A stretch of DNA of 64,000 nucleotides from DATAXI01 sp963756185 (GCA_963756185.1 CAVWMS010000011.1:62001-126000); one strand, 5' to 3'; positions 47,699-56,300 are shown, counted from the first letter of the stretch. Notes: generated by a model from the letters alone, not told the origin. Program-made: numbers and translations.

Positions 47699-48709
47699 TC
47701 ACCGCTGCACCCGCCCGCTCGCGTCCCCCCCGGCCAGCGCCTCCACCTCCGCCAGCGTCACCCGGTTGTAATCGCCGCAAACCGAATGCTTCAGGCAGCT
47801 CGCCGCCACCGCGAACTCGATGGCCCTTTCCGGCCCATCCCCGCGCAGCAGCGCGTAAATCAGCCCGCCCGCGAACGAATCGCCCCCGCCCACGCGATCG
47901 ATGATCGTGATGTCATACCGGCGCGAAAACCAGCTCCTTCCCCCCGTATGCAGCATGGCGCTCCAGCCATTGTGGCTAGCCGAAAAACTCTCCCGCAGCG
48001 TGATCGCCACCTGCTTGAAATGGAACCGCTCCGTCAATTGCCGCGCCACATCCTCGTATTGCCCCTGCTCGATCTGCCCCGTCTCCACCGCCGCCCCCTT
48101 GATCCCGAACACGCTCTCCGCGTCCTCCTCGTTCGCGATGCAAATATCCACGTACTCCATCAGCCCCCCCATCACCTCCGACGCTTTCTCGCGCGACCAC
48201 AGCTTCTTGCGATAATTCAGGTCCGCCGAAATCGTCAGCCCCTGCTTCCTCGCCGCCTCGCACGCCTCCCGCGTCACCGCCGCGGCCGATTCACTCAGCG
48301 CCGGCGTGATCCCGGTCCAGTGAAACCATTTCGCCCCCGCGAACACCTTCTCCCAATCCACCTCGCCCGGCCTGATCTCCGCGATGGCCGAATGCGCCCG
48401 GTCATACGTCACCTTCGACGCCCGCTGGCTCGCCCCGCTTTCCAAAAAATAAACGCCCATCCGCTCTCCGCCCCGCACGATATGCCTCGTCCCCACGCCC
48501 AGCCCCCGCAGCTCGTTGATCGCCCGCTGCGCCATATCGTTCTTCGGCAGCCGCGTCACGAATTCCGTCTCGACCCCGTAATTGGCCAGCGAGACCGCCA
48601 CGTTCGCCTCGCCCCCGCCGTAGGTCAGTTCCAGGTGGGGCGCCTGGGAAAAGCGCAGGAAGCCGGGCGTAGCCAGCCGCATCATGATTTCGCCAAAGGT
48701 AACAACCAT
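47699..48709 (-). CDS. kdgK: PfkB-family sugar kinase, probable 2-keto-3-deoxygluconate kinase
   Basis: A 336-residue ribokinase-fold kinase. The start at 48709 gives MVVTFGEIMMRLATPGFLRF. Substrate and ATP motifs are THLTYGGGEANVAVSLA-like (here ELTYGGGEANVAVSLANYGV), TISADLNYRKKLWSREKASE and the catalytic anion-hole motif IIDRVGGGDSFAGGLIYALL. The pattern RLATPGFLRFSQA near the start is typical of KDG kinases rather than fructokinases, but the substrate is inferred. It is upstream of efp on the same strand, 79 bases away. Confidence 0.75.
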   Translation of the reverse strand: MVVTFGEIMMRLATPGFLRFSQAPHLELTYGGGEANVAVSLANYGVETEFVTRLPKNDMAQRAINELRGLGVGTRHIVRGGERMGVYFLESGASQRASKVTYDRAHSAIAEIRPGEVDWEKVFAGAKWFHWTGITPALSESAAAVTREACEAARKQGLTISADLNYRKKLWSREKASEVMGGLMEYVDICIANEEDAESVFGIKGAAVETGQIEQGQYEDVARQLTERFHFKQVAITLRESFSASHNGWSAMLHTGGRSWFSRRYDITIIDRVGGGDSFAGGLIYALLRGDGPERAIEFAVAASCLKHSVCGDYNRVTLAEVEALAGGDASGRVQR

Positions 48710-48974
48710 CAACGCCAAGCATTTAGAATTTGCCCGCCCTTTTGAAGCAAATCTTTGCGCCGGGGTTCCCAGGGGATAATATCCCCTGGGTGGGGTGCGG
48801 GGAGACGCCCCGCCTTCAAATAAAGGCACGGCGGCCCAAAAAGTACAAATCAAGCCGGCCCGCAAAAAATGATTCCGCACCCCGCTGCCAATCAACCGCC
48901 GTGCCCACATCGAAAAGCGCAGCGCATTTCGATGCCCATATTCTTCCCCTCCCCGCCAAAACCCGGCAAACTGA
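48710..48974. other. Gap with strong inverted repeats between kdgK and the CRISPR array
   Basis: Holds CCCAGGGGAT-AAT-ATCCCCTGGG (48768-48790), enclosed in a longer imperfect palindrome from about 48739 to 48825 with GC-rich arms. A second hairpin, ATCGAAA...TTTCGAT with inner GCGC/GCGC arms, lies near 48907-48931. No gene. These may be the kdgK leader or a small palindromic element. Confidence 0.5.
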
Positions 48975-49010
48975 AGAGAAACTGTTTTAATTTGCCGCGC
49001 CGGCGGCGGC
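48975..49010. repeat. Degenerate terminal CRISPR repeat
   Basis: Only the last 15 bases (CGCGCCGGCGGCGGC) match the repeat consensus. It is separated from the first good repeat by 34 bases, the normal spacer length. Such decay is typical of the leader-distal end of an array, which puts the leader on the cas-gene side. Confidence 0.55.
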
Positions 49011-49044
49011 CGGGTGCGGCCAGGGAGCGCCGCCGGCGGCAATG

Positions 49045-49721
49045 CCGCCTCACGCTCACTTCGTTCGCGCCGGCGGCGGCGAGAAAGAGACCTAACGATG
49101 GACAAAACCTACGCACCGCCTCACGCTCACTTCGTTCGCGCCGGCGGCGGCAAACGTGTCATGCGGCGGCAGCTTGTCCCAGTTGTCCCGCCTCACGCTC
49201 ACTTCGTTCGCGCCGGCGGCGGCTACGCCGAAACCCAAGGCCAACCGGCCTTCGACTGCCGCCTCACGCTCACTTCGTTCGCGCCGGCGGCGGCCGCACG
49301 TTATCACCAGGTCTATGCCGAGCGCGCGAACCGCCTCACGCTCACTTCGTTCGCGCCGGCGGCGGCCCGACGCCCTGACGGATGACCGCAACGAGTTCCT
49401 CCGCCTCACGCTCACTTCGTTCGCGCCGGCGGCGGCGGCTTCCAAGGCGTCCATGCCCTCCTTGCCACCCTCCGCCTCACGCTCACTTCGTTCGCGCCGG
49501 CGGCGGCGCCAAGCAGTTGATGGATGTCCTGCACCTGGAACCGCCTCACGCTCACTTCGTTCGCGCCGGCGGCGGCCGTACGACGCTCTGGCTCGAGCCT
49601 CCATACGTTGCTGCCGCCTCACGCTCACTTCGTTCGCGCCGGCGGCGGCAACACGGCGCTGGAATTTTCCCGCAACTCGGCGCTGCCGCCTCACGCTCAC
49701 TTCGTTCGCGCCGGCGGCGGC
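49045..49721 (-). CRISPR. CRISPR array, ten 36-bp repeats and nine spacers
   Basis: Repeats at 49045, 49116, 49188, 49259, 49331, 49401, 49472, 49541, 49614 and 49686 are identical; on the plus strand the unit begins CCGCCTCACGCTCACTTCG and ends CGCCGGCGGCGGC. Spacers are 33-37 bases long and all different. The cas genes run towards the array on the minus strand, and the decayed repeat at 48975 marks the far end, so I infer transcription from high to low coordinates (repeat GCCGCCGCCGGCGCG...GTGAGGCGG). Several spacers have open frames that look like coding DNA, as expected for phage-derived spacers. No spacer matches elsewhere in the window by eye. Confidence 0.97.
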
Positions 49722-50023
49722 GTTTGCCGCGGAGGTGGGTTTGCGCTCGCAGGAAGTACCTAAAAACCAAGAACTTCAGCAGCCTCCAGCGAGTGCCATC
49801 GCATATTCCACGAAATAATTGCCGCGTCGCTGCGTTGCACTGCCCGGGAAGGCCCGTCAGCACAGGCGCGCGAGCACAAGCACAAGGCGTGTCTCGCACC
49901 GCTGCACTCGCGAAGTCAAAGAGCATGCTTCTCCAATGGCGGAAGAGAGGTGGTCGTTGGCAGAGCCTTACGGTTGCCAGAAGTCATCGCACACCCGAAG
50001 CCTTGCTCAACGCAAGCCCAAAT
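49722..50023. other. Leader region of the CRISPR array, possible tracrRNA site
   Basis: A 302-base gap between the array and the cas2 remnant. It should contain the leader and, by analogy with other Cas12b loci, may encode the tracrRNA. On the minus strand, CCGCC (49938-49942) and ACTTCG (49911-49916) could pair with the repeat end GGCGG and with CGAAGT, in the order seen in known Cas12b tracrRNAs. These matches are short and could be chance. No repeat match of seven bases or more is present. Confidence 0.25.
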
Positions 50024-50204
50024 TCAAACCACAACCACTCGCGAGCGCTGCGTGTATGGACGACCGATCGCATCGATCCTTAAGGAGGCATCCCCAGATT
50101 CCGGTCCCAAGGTAACAAAAAGCACCTGGTCTTCGTCTCGATTAATCAGCGATTCGAGCGAAGCCCTCAACTGCTGAAATCTCGTTTCATCGAGCGGACA
50201 CCTC
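50024..50204 (-). pseudogene. cas2: 3' remnant of cas2
   Basis: The frame ending at 50024 encodes RCPLDETRFQQLRASLESLI, then NRDEDQVLFVTLGPESGDAS and a tail RIDAIGRPYTQRSRVVVV. This matches the second half of Cas2, which normally runs VFEC-L...L..L...I...D.V.F..L. The N-terminal strand with the catalytic-site aspartate (MxxVxYD) is absent. The remnant follows the cas4 fragment directly, in another frame, so it has no start of its own. Cas2 is the integrase bridge in spacer acquisition; this piece cannot fulfil that role. Confidence 0.75.
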
Positions 50205-50750
50205 GATCCCTTCGCCCGTGCCTTCGCAAACATCGATCTTCCCCACAAGGCCCAGTGTTTCACTTTCGAGCTGGAGGCTCCGCAACCGCGCGCCCTCCGG
50301 CAGCTCCAATTCTTTCGGGTCTTCTGGCAATGCGGACGGCTTGTCCACCTGCCGATGCACCGCCGAGCCTTCCACGGTATCGGCGTTTTCGAGGAAAACA
50401 TTTTCGACCCACTGGAAATAAAACTGTCGTGGACAAAAGGCGTAGTTTTGCAAGCGCCGAACCGGCATCAGCGGCGGCGGCTCCTCGCTGGAAGGCATCG
50501 TGACGTCGATGCCTTCCCCGGACACGACGGGCACAGGCACGGACGGCGACTCGCCCGCCAACCCTCTCCCTCTTGTCCCAACCTCTGCCTCTTGCATCGA
50601 CTGCACGATGCCCTCTACTCTCGGCTTAAACGCCACTTCCACTGCCGCCGCAATCTTCTCCTTCATTGCAGCCAATGGCAGTTCCGCTTGGTTGGTATCT
50701 GTCTTTGCCACAGGACGCGGACGGGAACGGGATGAACGGTGGATTCGCAT
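50187..50750 (-). pseudogene. cas4: Truncated cas4 (Cas4 part of a Cas4-Cas1 fusion)
   Basis: The frame starts at 50750, 13 bases after the cas12b stop. About 95 residues of low-similarity leader precede the Cas4 core: LMPVRRLQNYAFCPRQFYFQ with the first Fe-S cysteine, ADTVEGSAVHRQVDKPSALP, then LESETLGLVGKIDVCEGTGE with the metal-binding aspartate. This wording is that of Cas4-Cas1 fusions of type I-G and V-B loci. The gene stops after GIEVSAR, before the ExK motif and the three C-terminal cysteines. All of Cas1 is missing. The break coincides with the start of the cas2 remnant, so one deletion probably removed the end of cas4, cas1 and the start of cas2. Confidence 0.85.
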
Positions 50751-50763
50751 ATTGGTGGGTAGG

Positions 50764-53700
50764 TTAAGGAATGTTGTCGTCTTCGCGATTCTGATTTTGA
50801 AAGCGAGCGCGGTTAATTTCCTTGATGCGGTCTCCGCAAAGCTGCTCCACCCGCTTGAGATAGGCTCCTTGCGGAAAGGCGCGCAACGGCTTTCCATACT
50901 GCTCAAATTGGTAAGCCGACATTGCCAGCCAATCCCCATCTTGCAATCGGGGAAAATCAGGATGCTCGATAAAAAATGGCGGATACTCTGACGACTGGCT
51001 CGATTGGGAATCCGTCTGTTCCGCGGCATCAGCGATTTTCGCAGACTCGGGCGAATCACCCGCCGCCGCAATCTCCCGCATCCTTCGCTCGTCCGCGTCT
51101 TTCGCGAACTTCCCGAACCAACCTCGCCAGTTTGTGACACGAACTTCCATCTCGGAAATCTTTGTGGTGCGGAGGCGCGGAAAGACATCCCATCGCTGCG
51201 GGTCGGCAATACCACGAAGCCCGATGTTCCCAGCGGCGCAAATGTCCGCGTTGATCGGGCCATCGTTGCCGGATGGAGGAGCGGCCACTGGCACGAACTC
51301 CTTCCCTCCTTCCACCGCCAGAACCAACTCGCCTTTGTATTCGGGGTGCTCCGCGAAAGTCTTCGCGAGCGCCTTGATGTCCTTCGCAAGCTGCGTTTCC
51401 CCACCCGCTTTGGTCTTCCCCTCGATCCACCGATTGTAGGGATACTCGTTCTCAAAACCTGGAGAGATTTGATTCACCCGCACGCCCGGCAGCCCGGTGC
51501 GCGAGTCGAAGTGCGAGGAGAACGCTGGATCCACGAGCATCAGCGTGATGCCGAAAGGCCGGCACATATCCTCCAGCTTCTCGATGATGGCTCGATGCGC
51601 CCACTTCATCAGGCGCGAGTTTTCCATCTTCGTCCGTTCCTGGCTCGTTTGGTATCGCTCCAAGTTCTCCAGCACGATGACGGAGCAGCGGGGATACGCC
51701 TTCCCGTTCTTGTCCTTCCTCCGCTGATACTCACCGTGCAAATCCACTTCAGCCTTGCGCGTTTTCTTGTCCGCGACCTCCGCCGGATTCTTCAACTCCA
51801 TTCCGAGAGCTTCCGCGAGGATGAGATGCGCCGTCTGATCCACCCGCTGCTCGCGGATGCGATTGCTGCGTTCCAGCAACAGCGGGCAGCAGTCCGCCAA
51901 TTCGTCGCGGGTTGAATCCGGCGGGTTGAAGTCCCCAGCTTTGTAAGGCCCGTGGTAGCGGGTTTCCAGCTTCGCAAAACTCTGGCATCGCTGGCGGAGA
52001 TTGAGGATTTGCTCCAGCCGCTTCATGGAAAGCCCGCGCATCCCCATGATGTTCGGTTTCCAGTCTGGAGCCGAATCGCGATCCGTCCACGAAAGGCGTT
52101 CGCCATTCGGGACATAATTCCACCGCCAGTGCCGCCCGCGCAGCGGCATGCAAAACTCGATGACCGCAACGAGCAATTTGTCGAGAGCGTCCTCTCCTTC
52201 CATGGAATCGCCAATCTGCTTCTTCACCGCGTCAGCAAGCGCATCCCATTTCCAAATCTCGGCATCCTTAAACGCGGCTTCCAAGTCCGTCCTCCGCTTA
52301 TTCTCCGCAGCGCCTTTGAGGCTGCCCAGCAACCCGCTGTCTTTCAGCCTTTGCCACTGCTCACCTGTCGCAAGCGCGGTGCGGAGACTCTTGTCGCCGG
52401 GTTCCTCTTCCTCGCCCGGTTGTCGTGGACGTTTCGGGAACGCCGAGCGCGCCAGCGTCTCGACGCCCATCCGCCGGTGGAAAGCCCAGTCCTTTTCAGT
52501 GCGCGGTTTGTCGTGCTTGCCGGTGGGGTTGTCTCTCTCGTGCTTTCCGCACAGCCGCCATACGAGATTGAACAGCGTGCGAAGCCGACCAATGCGCCGC
52601 TTCAGGCGAAAGCCGAGGTGATCGCCCAGTTCGGGATACGTCTGCTTCTCAGTCCCGGCGAGAGAGAGCGATGTCGCCGGCACGAGGCGAGTGGCAAGGT
52701 CTTTGAATATCTCATACTCACCGAGCTTGGGATTCGGATACCGCCCGCGCCCCTGATTTCCATACGGCTCATCCATGAGTTCGTATGCTCCGATGACGGT
52801 ACCGCGCTCAACTTTTCGCTTCTGCAATTTTTCTGCGATATATTTTTGATTCTTCTCCGTCACTATCTGCCAGGCGTCGGCGTCCTCGCCCTGCAATCGC
52901 AGCGTCCCTTCACGAGTCAACTCCGCCTTGATGACGGGGCCGTCGGCGGAAATGACACGTCCCCCGCCGCTCGCCTCGGCATGAACCCGCAGGCGCGTGA
53001 ACGCCGCTGCGAAGCGATTGCCGAGATCAATCGAGAGAACGTGGAAGTCGGGCACGCGCTTCGTCTTCTCCGCTTTGCTGTAGCGGCTTTCCTTGACCAG
53101 AAAACCGCCGTCAACCGCGCACCACAGCTTGCCCGGCGCAACATCGACTTTCTTATCGGGCTTCTTCGCGGTAGTCTCGCCCTTTTCCCTGGCTTCCCGC
53201 TTCGCCTTCTCCGCTGCGTCCTTCGCCGCCTGCTTGTCGCTCTCGATGTCCACCGGCCAGCGGAGGAACTTCCGTTTCTCGTCTTCCTCATCAACACCCT
53301 TCGTGGACCCACCCGCAAAATGGACGCCTTCGTTTTGAAGCGTGGCGAGCGCGTTTGCTTCGATCTTGAATGAGACGGTGAGATGGACGGGCTCCGCCAC
53401 CGGCGCTGTGGCAAACGAATCGCCAGCAAAGCTCATCCATAGGTCGTCTTTGAGTGGCGAAGCAATGAGCGAGAAGCTGACCTCTGCGTCCTTATTCTCC
53501 GCCCACGTTTTCTTTTTCGCGTCGTCGTATTTCCCTGCCCTCGGACGGTCCTGCGCTGTTGGCGTTTCCTCTCCGGCTAGAATCAACGGCGGACACCAGA
53601 GCGCATCCACACTGTTTCCCGTGTCTTTATTGATAATCTTGTCCCGTTTCAACCGCCGGGCCGCGAGCGTGACCTTGGCTGCGTCACCAGTGAGCTTTTC

Positions 53701-55914
53701 GTATCGTTCAATGACATGCGTCGCCTTCCCGTCCTTGTCCTTTGCACAGATGCGGCGAAAGAGGCTCTTGAACTCGAATGCTATATTCAGTTCACCCGCG
53801 AAATCGTAGTAGCGGTAGCTCGGCTCCTTGTGGCGGTTCAAAAGGCCGGGCCAAGTGTAGCATATGGCTTTCTTGGCCAGCCTCGCCATCTCCTCAGCGG
53901 ACAGAGTGCTTTCCCGCTCCAATTCACTGCCGTCCTCCTTGATGAACAAGCCGACCAATTCTTCACGCCATTCGCAGTAGCTGACGTAGTGCGGGATGAA
54001 GTCTCTCACTCCGTGGGATTCGTATTTCCGAATGACCTTACCGTCTTTGTCTTTTTGATCGTCCAGCCACAGATGCCAGTAAGCGGGTTCGCATAGCTCG
54101 TGGAAAAAATCGGCGCTCCCAAACCCCTGCCGATTCGCCTCCATCTCTTTGTCAACGGCATCGGTCAGCTTCGCTACCAAGTCGCTTTCGTCCGGCACTT
54201 CACCGTTTTCCCCACGTGCTTTCCGATGCAACGACAGAAAACTTTTCCTCACCTCCGCCCACCCGCCGATGGTGCCCTCACGCAAGCCGTAGCTGTTGAT
54301 CGTCTTGTCGCCGCTCATCCCCGCGAGCAGCTGCACGATGCCCTTTTTGTTTTCCTCCTCGCACTTCCACCTCAGATCGCCAACCATCCCGCGAATAGTC
54401 AACTTCTTTCCTGTAGGGCTTTCCTCTGCCGGAAATGAGTTTCCGCCGGTCTCGTATGCCTGAACAACGCCGAGAAGCCTCATCACTCGCGCCTTCCGAG
54501 CATCGGTGCGGATTTTGTATTTGAATACGTCCTCCGCTGCCGTTGCGAAGGCCGTCTTGTCGAAATCCCAATCGGGCGAACTATGGATGGTTTCGATGCC
54601 AAGGCATTTTTTTCCGAATAGCGGAAACGCGAAGTTCACGTCTTTATCTTTGTCGTCGGACCGAAACGGCATCCTGGCAATGTGGACGCCATCGAGTGTC
54701 GGCTCTGCGTCCGGTTTGTCCTCCTTGATGAACTTGCGGAAGTCGGCGAGAGCCGCACACCGCACCATCTCGTCCTCGTGGTCCCGCAAGAGCCAGTAAC
54801 GAAACATCGCCTTTTCAAACAGTCCGGGATTCCCGCCTTTGTAGTGGAGCCGGATGTGGGGCTTCGCAGTCGTCTCCGCAGTGTTGGCGAGCGCAGCGAT
54901 TTCAGTCTTGGCGGTCTCGAATTGCTCCTCTGTCAATCCGACATCCGAGGCATTTCCCGATGCGAATGGCTTTGCCAGCGCCGAATTCACAGCGCGCACG
55001 AGGCTTTTGCGGCGATTGGCAAAAAACTCAGTCTCAAACTTCACCTTTCCTTTTTCGTGTTTCTCCAAGGCGGCACTCGCCTTTTTCAAATTTGCCGCGC
55101 GATCTGGATTCGATCCATCAGCATTGGCCGCATCGGCCACTGCCGTTTTCAGCGCCTCAAGTTCCTCTAAATACTTTTGCTCGCAGTCCGCCTTGTTCCG
55201 TTCCTCGGCCTTCGTGGAATACCGCAAGAGTGTTTCCTCCAAAATTGACCCCGCTTCCTCGGCGCCGAGTTCGTCTTTGAGCGTTTGCTTCAATTCCCGA
55301 CAAACGCGGTCGTAAGCGAGGTTGCCCGGAATCTCCGTGTCGCTTTCGGGCTTCGATGTAAGCCCCGCCCAAGTATTGGCAAACGCCGACATATCCGCGC
55401 ACTCCTGCCTGCCGCCTTCCTTCGCCGGCGCGCCGAACATCTCCAAGATGCGGTAGCACTTCGCCCGCAATGCTAGGACCGCCTGCCGCTCCGCGTCCTT
55501 CATGCCCTCGTGGATTTGCAGCGGCGCGGAATACACGCAGTTCAAGAATTCTTCCGCCGTCTTCACGTCTTTGAGCGGCGCGTAGTGCGTGGCGAGCCGG
55601 CGAATCACCCGCTCCGTCTCCTCGTTGATGCCGCCCTTCGCCGCTGGCGTCGTGAGATGTTCCCAAAGCGGATTGAGCAATTCGCCCTTCCGATCGCCGC
55701 TCCTTTGTTGTTCCATTCCCGCCAACCCCGCGAAGCAAAGCGTGTTGTAGCACACCGCATCCTGAAAAATCATGTGCGTGTCCCGCAACGCGCCATCAAT
55801 CTCCTTGTTGAAACGCGACGGCTTGGTCGTCTTGCCCTTCGCCCGCTTTTGGTGGTCGGGATGAATACTCTCCTCAACGAGGACCTCGTAAGTGCGATAG
55901 AGTTCGCTCGCCAT
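50764..55914 (-). CDS. cas12b: Oversized Cas12b-like type V CRISPR effector
   Basis: A 1,716-residue RNA-guided nuclease. The split RuvC domain is complete: RuvC-I FHVLSIDLGNRFAAAFTRLR (D963), RuvC-II SVIVLENLERYQTSQERTKM (E1416) and RuvC-III NADICAAGNIGLRGIADP (D1557). Cas12b-specific blocks surround them: ENSRLMKWAHRAIIEKL, AFSSHFDSRTGLPGVRVNQ, REQRVDQTAHLILAEALG and RGLSMKRLEQILNLRQRC. There is no HNH motif. The REC region before RuvC-I is about 390 residues longer than in Alicyclobacillus Cas12b, and RuvC-I to RuvC-II is about 175 longer. A charged linker (residues about 891-923) precedes RuvC-I. A GAGGAA ribosome site lies upstream of the start. The array and adaptation remnants follow on the same strand. 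Confidence 0.93.
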   Translation of the reverse strand: MASELYRTYEVLVEESIHPDHQKRAKGKTTKPSRFNKEIDGALRDTHMIFQDAVCYNTLCFAGLAGMEQQRSGDRKGELLNPLWEHLTTPAAKGGINEETERVIRRLATHYAPLKDVKTAEEFLNCVYSAPLQIHEGMKDAERQAVLALRAKCYRILEMFGAPAKEGGRQECADMSAFANTWAGLTSKPESDTEIPGNLAYDRVCRELKQTLKDELGAEEAGSILEETLLRYSTKAEERNKADCEQKYLEELEALKTAVADAANADGSNPDRAANLKKASAALEKHEKGKVKFETEFFANRRKSLVRAVNSALAKPFASGNASDVGLTEEQFETAKTEIAALANTAETTAKPHIRLHYKGGNPGLFEKAMFRYWLLRDHEDEMVRCAALADFRKFIKEDKPDAEPTLDGVHIARMPFRSDDKDKDVNFAFPLFGKKCLGIETIHSSPDWDFDKTAFATAAEDVFKYKIRTDARKARVMRLLGVVQAYETGGNSFPAEESPTGKKLTIRGMVGDLRWKCEEENKKGIVQLLAGMSGDKTINSYGLREGTIGGWAEVRKSFLSLHRKARGENGEVPDESDLVAKLTDAVDKEMEANRQGFGSADFFHELCEPAYWHLWLDDQKDKDGKVIRKYESHGVRDFIPHYVSYCEWREELVGLFIKEDGSELERESTLSAEEMARLAKKAICYTWPGLLNRHKEPSYRYYDFAGELNIAFEFKSLFRRICAKDKDGKATHVIERYEKLTGDAAKVTLAARRLKRDKIINKDTGNSVDALWCPPLILAGEETPTAQDRPRAGKYDDAKKKTWAENKDAEVSFSLIASPLKDDLWMSFAGDSFATAPVAEPVHLTVSFKIEANALATLQNEGVHFAGGSTKGVDEEDEKRKFLRWPVDIESDKQAAKDAAEKAKREAREKGETTAKKPDKKVDVAPGKLWCAVDGGFLVKESRYSKAEKTKRVPDFHVLSIDLGNRFAAAFTRLRVHAEASGGGRVISADGPVIKAELTREGTLRLQGEDADAWQIVTEKNQKYIAEKLQKRKVERGTVIGAYELMDEPYGNQGRGRYPNPKLGEYEIFKDLATRLVPATSLSLAGTEKQTYPELGDHLGFRLKRRIGRLRTLFNLVWRLCGKHERDNPTGKHDKPRTEKDWAFHRRMGVETLARSAFPKRPRQPGEEEEPGDKSLRTALATGEQWQRLKDSGLLGSLKGAAENKRRTDLEAAFKDAEIWKWDALADAVKKQIGDSMEGEDALDKLLVAVIEFCMPLRGRHWRWNYVPNGERLSWTDRDSAPDWKPNIMGMRGLSMKRLEQILNLRQRCQSFAKLETRYHGPYKAGDFNPPDSTRDELADCCPLLLERSNRIREQRVDQTAHLILAEALGMELKNPAEVADKKTRKAEVDLHGEYQRRKDKNGKAYPRCSVIVLENLERYQTSQERTKMENSRLMKWAHRAIIEKLEDMCRPFGITLMLVDPAFSSHFDSRTGLPGVRVNQISPGFENEYPYNRWIEGKTKAGGETQLAKDIKALAKTFAEHPEYKGELVLAVEGGKEFVPVAAPPSGNDGPINADICAAGNIGLRGIADPQRWDVFPRLRTTKISEMEVRVTNWRGWFGKFAKDADERRMREIAAAGDSPESAKIADAAEQTDSQSSQSSEYPPFFIEHPDFPRLQDGDWLAMSAYQFEQYGKPLRAFPQGAYLKRVEQLCGDRIKEINRARFQNQNREDDNIP

Positions 55915-55934
55915 ATTTTTTCCTCAGTTGAAAT

Positions 55935-56018
55935 TCACCGCTCCTTAAACAACTCGCGGTGCCGCCTAGCGTTCGGGAGTTCCACGCGCGTGACGCGGCC
56001 TTGATAGATGCGATTCAT
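55935..56018 (-). CDS. 27-codon ORF resembling the Cas12b N-terminus
   Basis: Directly upstream of cas12b, in another frame, an ATG at 56018 opens NRIYQGRVTRVELPNARRHR and ends at a TGA 20 bases before the cas12b start. NRIYQGRVxxVE is the wording with which Opitutaceae-type Cas12b proteins begin (first strand of the OB-fold domain). Here that strand is separated from the main protein, which starts with its own MASELYRTYEVLVEESI. It may be a detached N-terminus, an upstream coding leader, or a product of frame errors. Confidence 0.4.
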   Translation of the reverse strand: MNRIYQGRVTRVELPNARRHRELFKER

Positions 56019-56100
56019 TTTCGAGAACACCCTCGGGACTTGGGAAGGATTGAGTTTATACAGCATCGACCTGGCAGCGTAAACTCAAGAATGATCGGTA

Positions 56101-56300
56101 TCGAGCAGCCCATGCTTCTGCAGCAAACACTGAAACCGCGCCAGCCCGGCCTTTTCATCCGGCCCGAGGTCGAATCTTACATGGTTCGTCAGATATTGCT
56201 CGGCAAACGCCGGGTCGAAATCCTTTTGCAGCCGACCGATCTCCCGGACCCGGCCCACCCCGGCCTGCTTGACCGCCCGCAGCGCGTCGGCCACCGCCTC
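56101..56300 (-). pseudogene. Duplicated 3' end of mqnA
   Basis: 200 bases that align without gaps to 56868-57067 inside mqnA, with about eleven mismatches counted by eye. It still reads VADALRAVKQAGVGRVREIG and ends DTDHS at a TGA near 56085. It has no start and is only the C-terminal piece. With the intact gene it brackets the toxin-antitoxin pair. Confidence 0.88.

Noticed and set aside
49092..50083. Long open frames through the CRISPR array on both strands, with repeated SRSLRSRRRR or RLTLTSFAPAAA peptides.
   Set aside because: They are translations of the repeat itself and have no start signal or resemblance to proteins.
50751..51455. N-terminal extension of the cas4 frame into cas12b, giving a 422-residue protein.
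   Set aside because: That part overlaps the conserved RuvC-II to RuvC-III region of cas12b in another frame and has no similarity to Cas4; the real start is near 50750.
50764..55914. The effector as a TnpB/IscB-like transposon nuclease or a Cas9.
   Set aside because: It lacks an HNH domain and the TnpB zinc finger, is much too long for TnpB, and has Cas12b-specific blocks plus an adjacent array and cas4/cas2 remnants.
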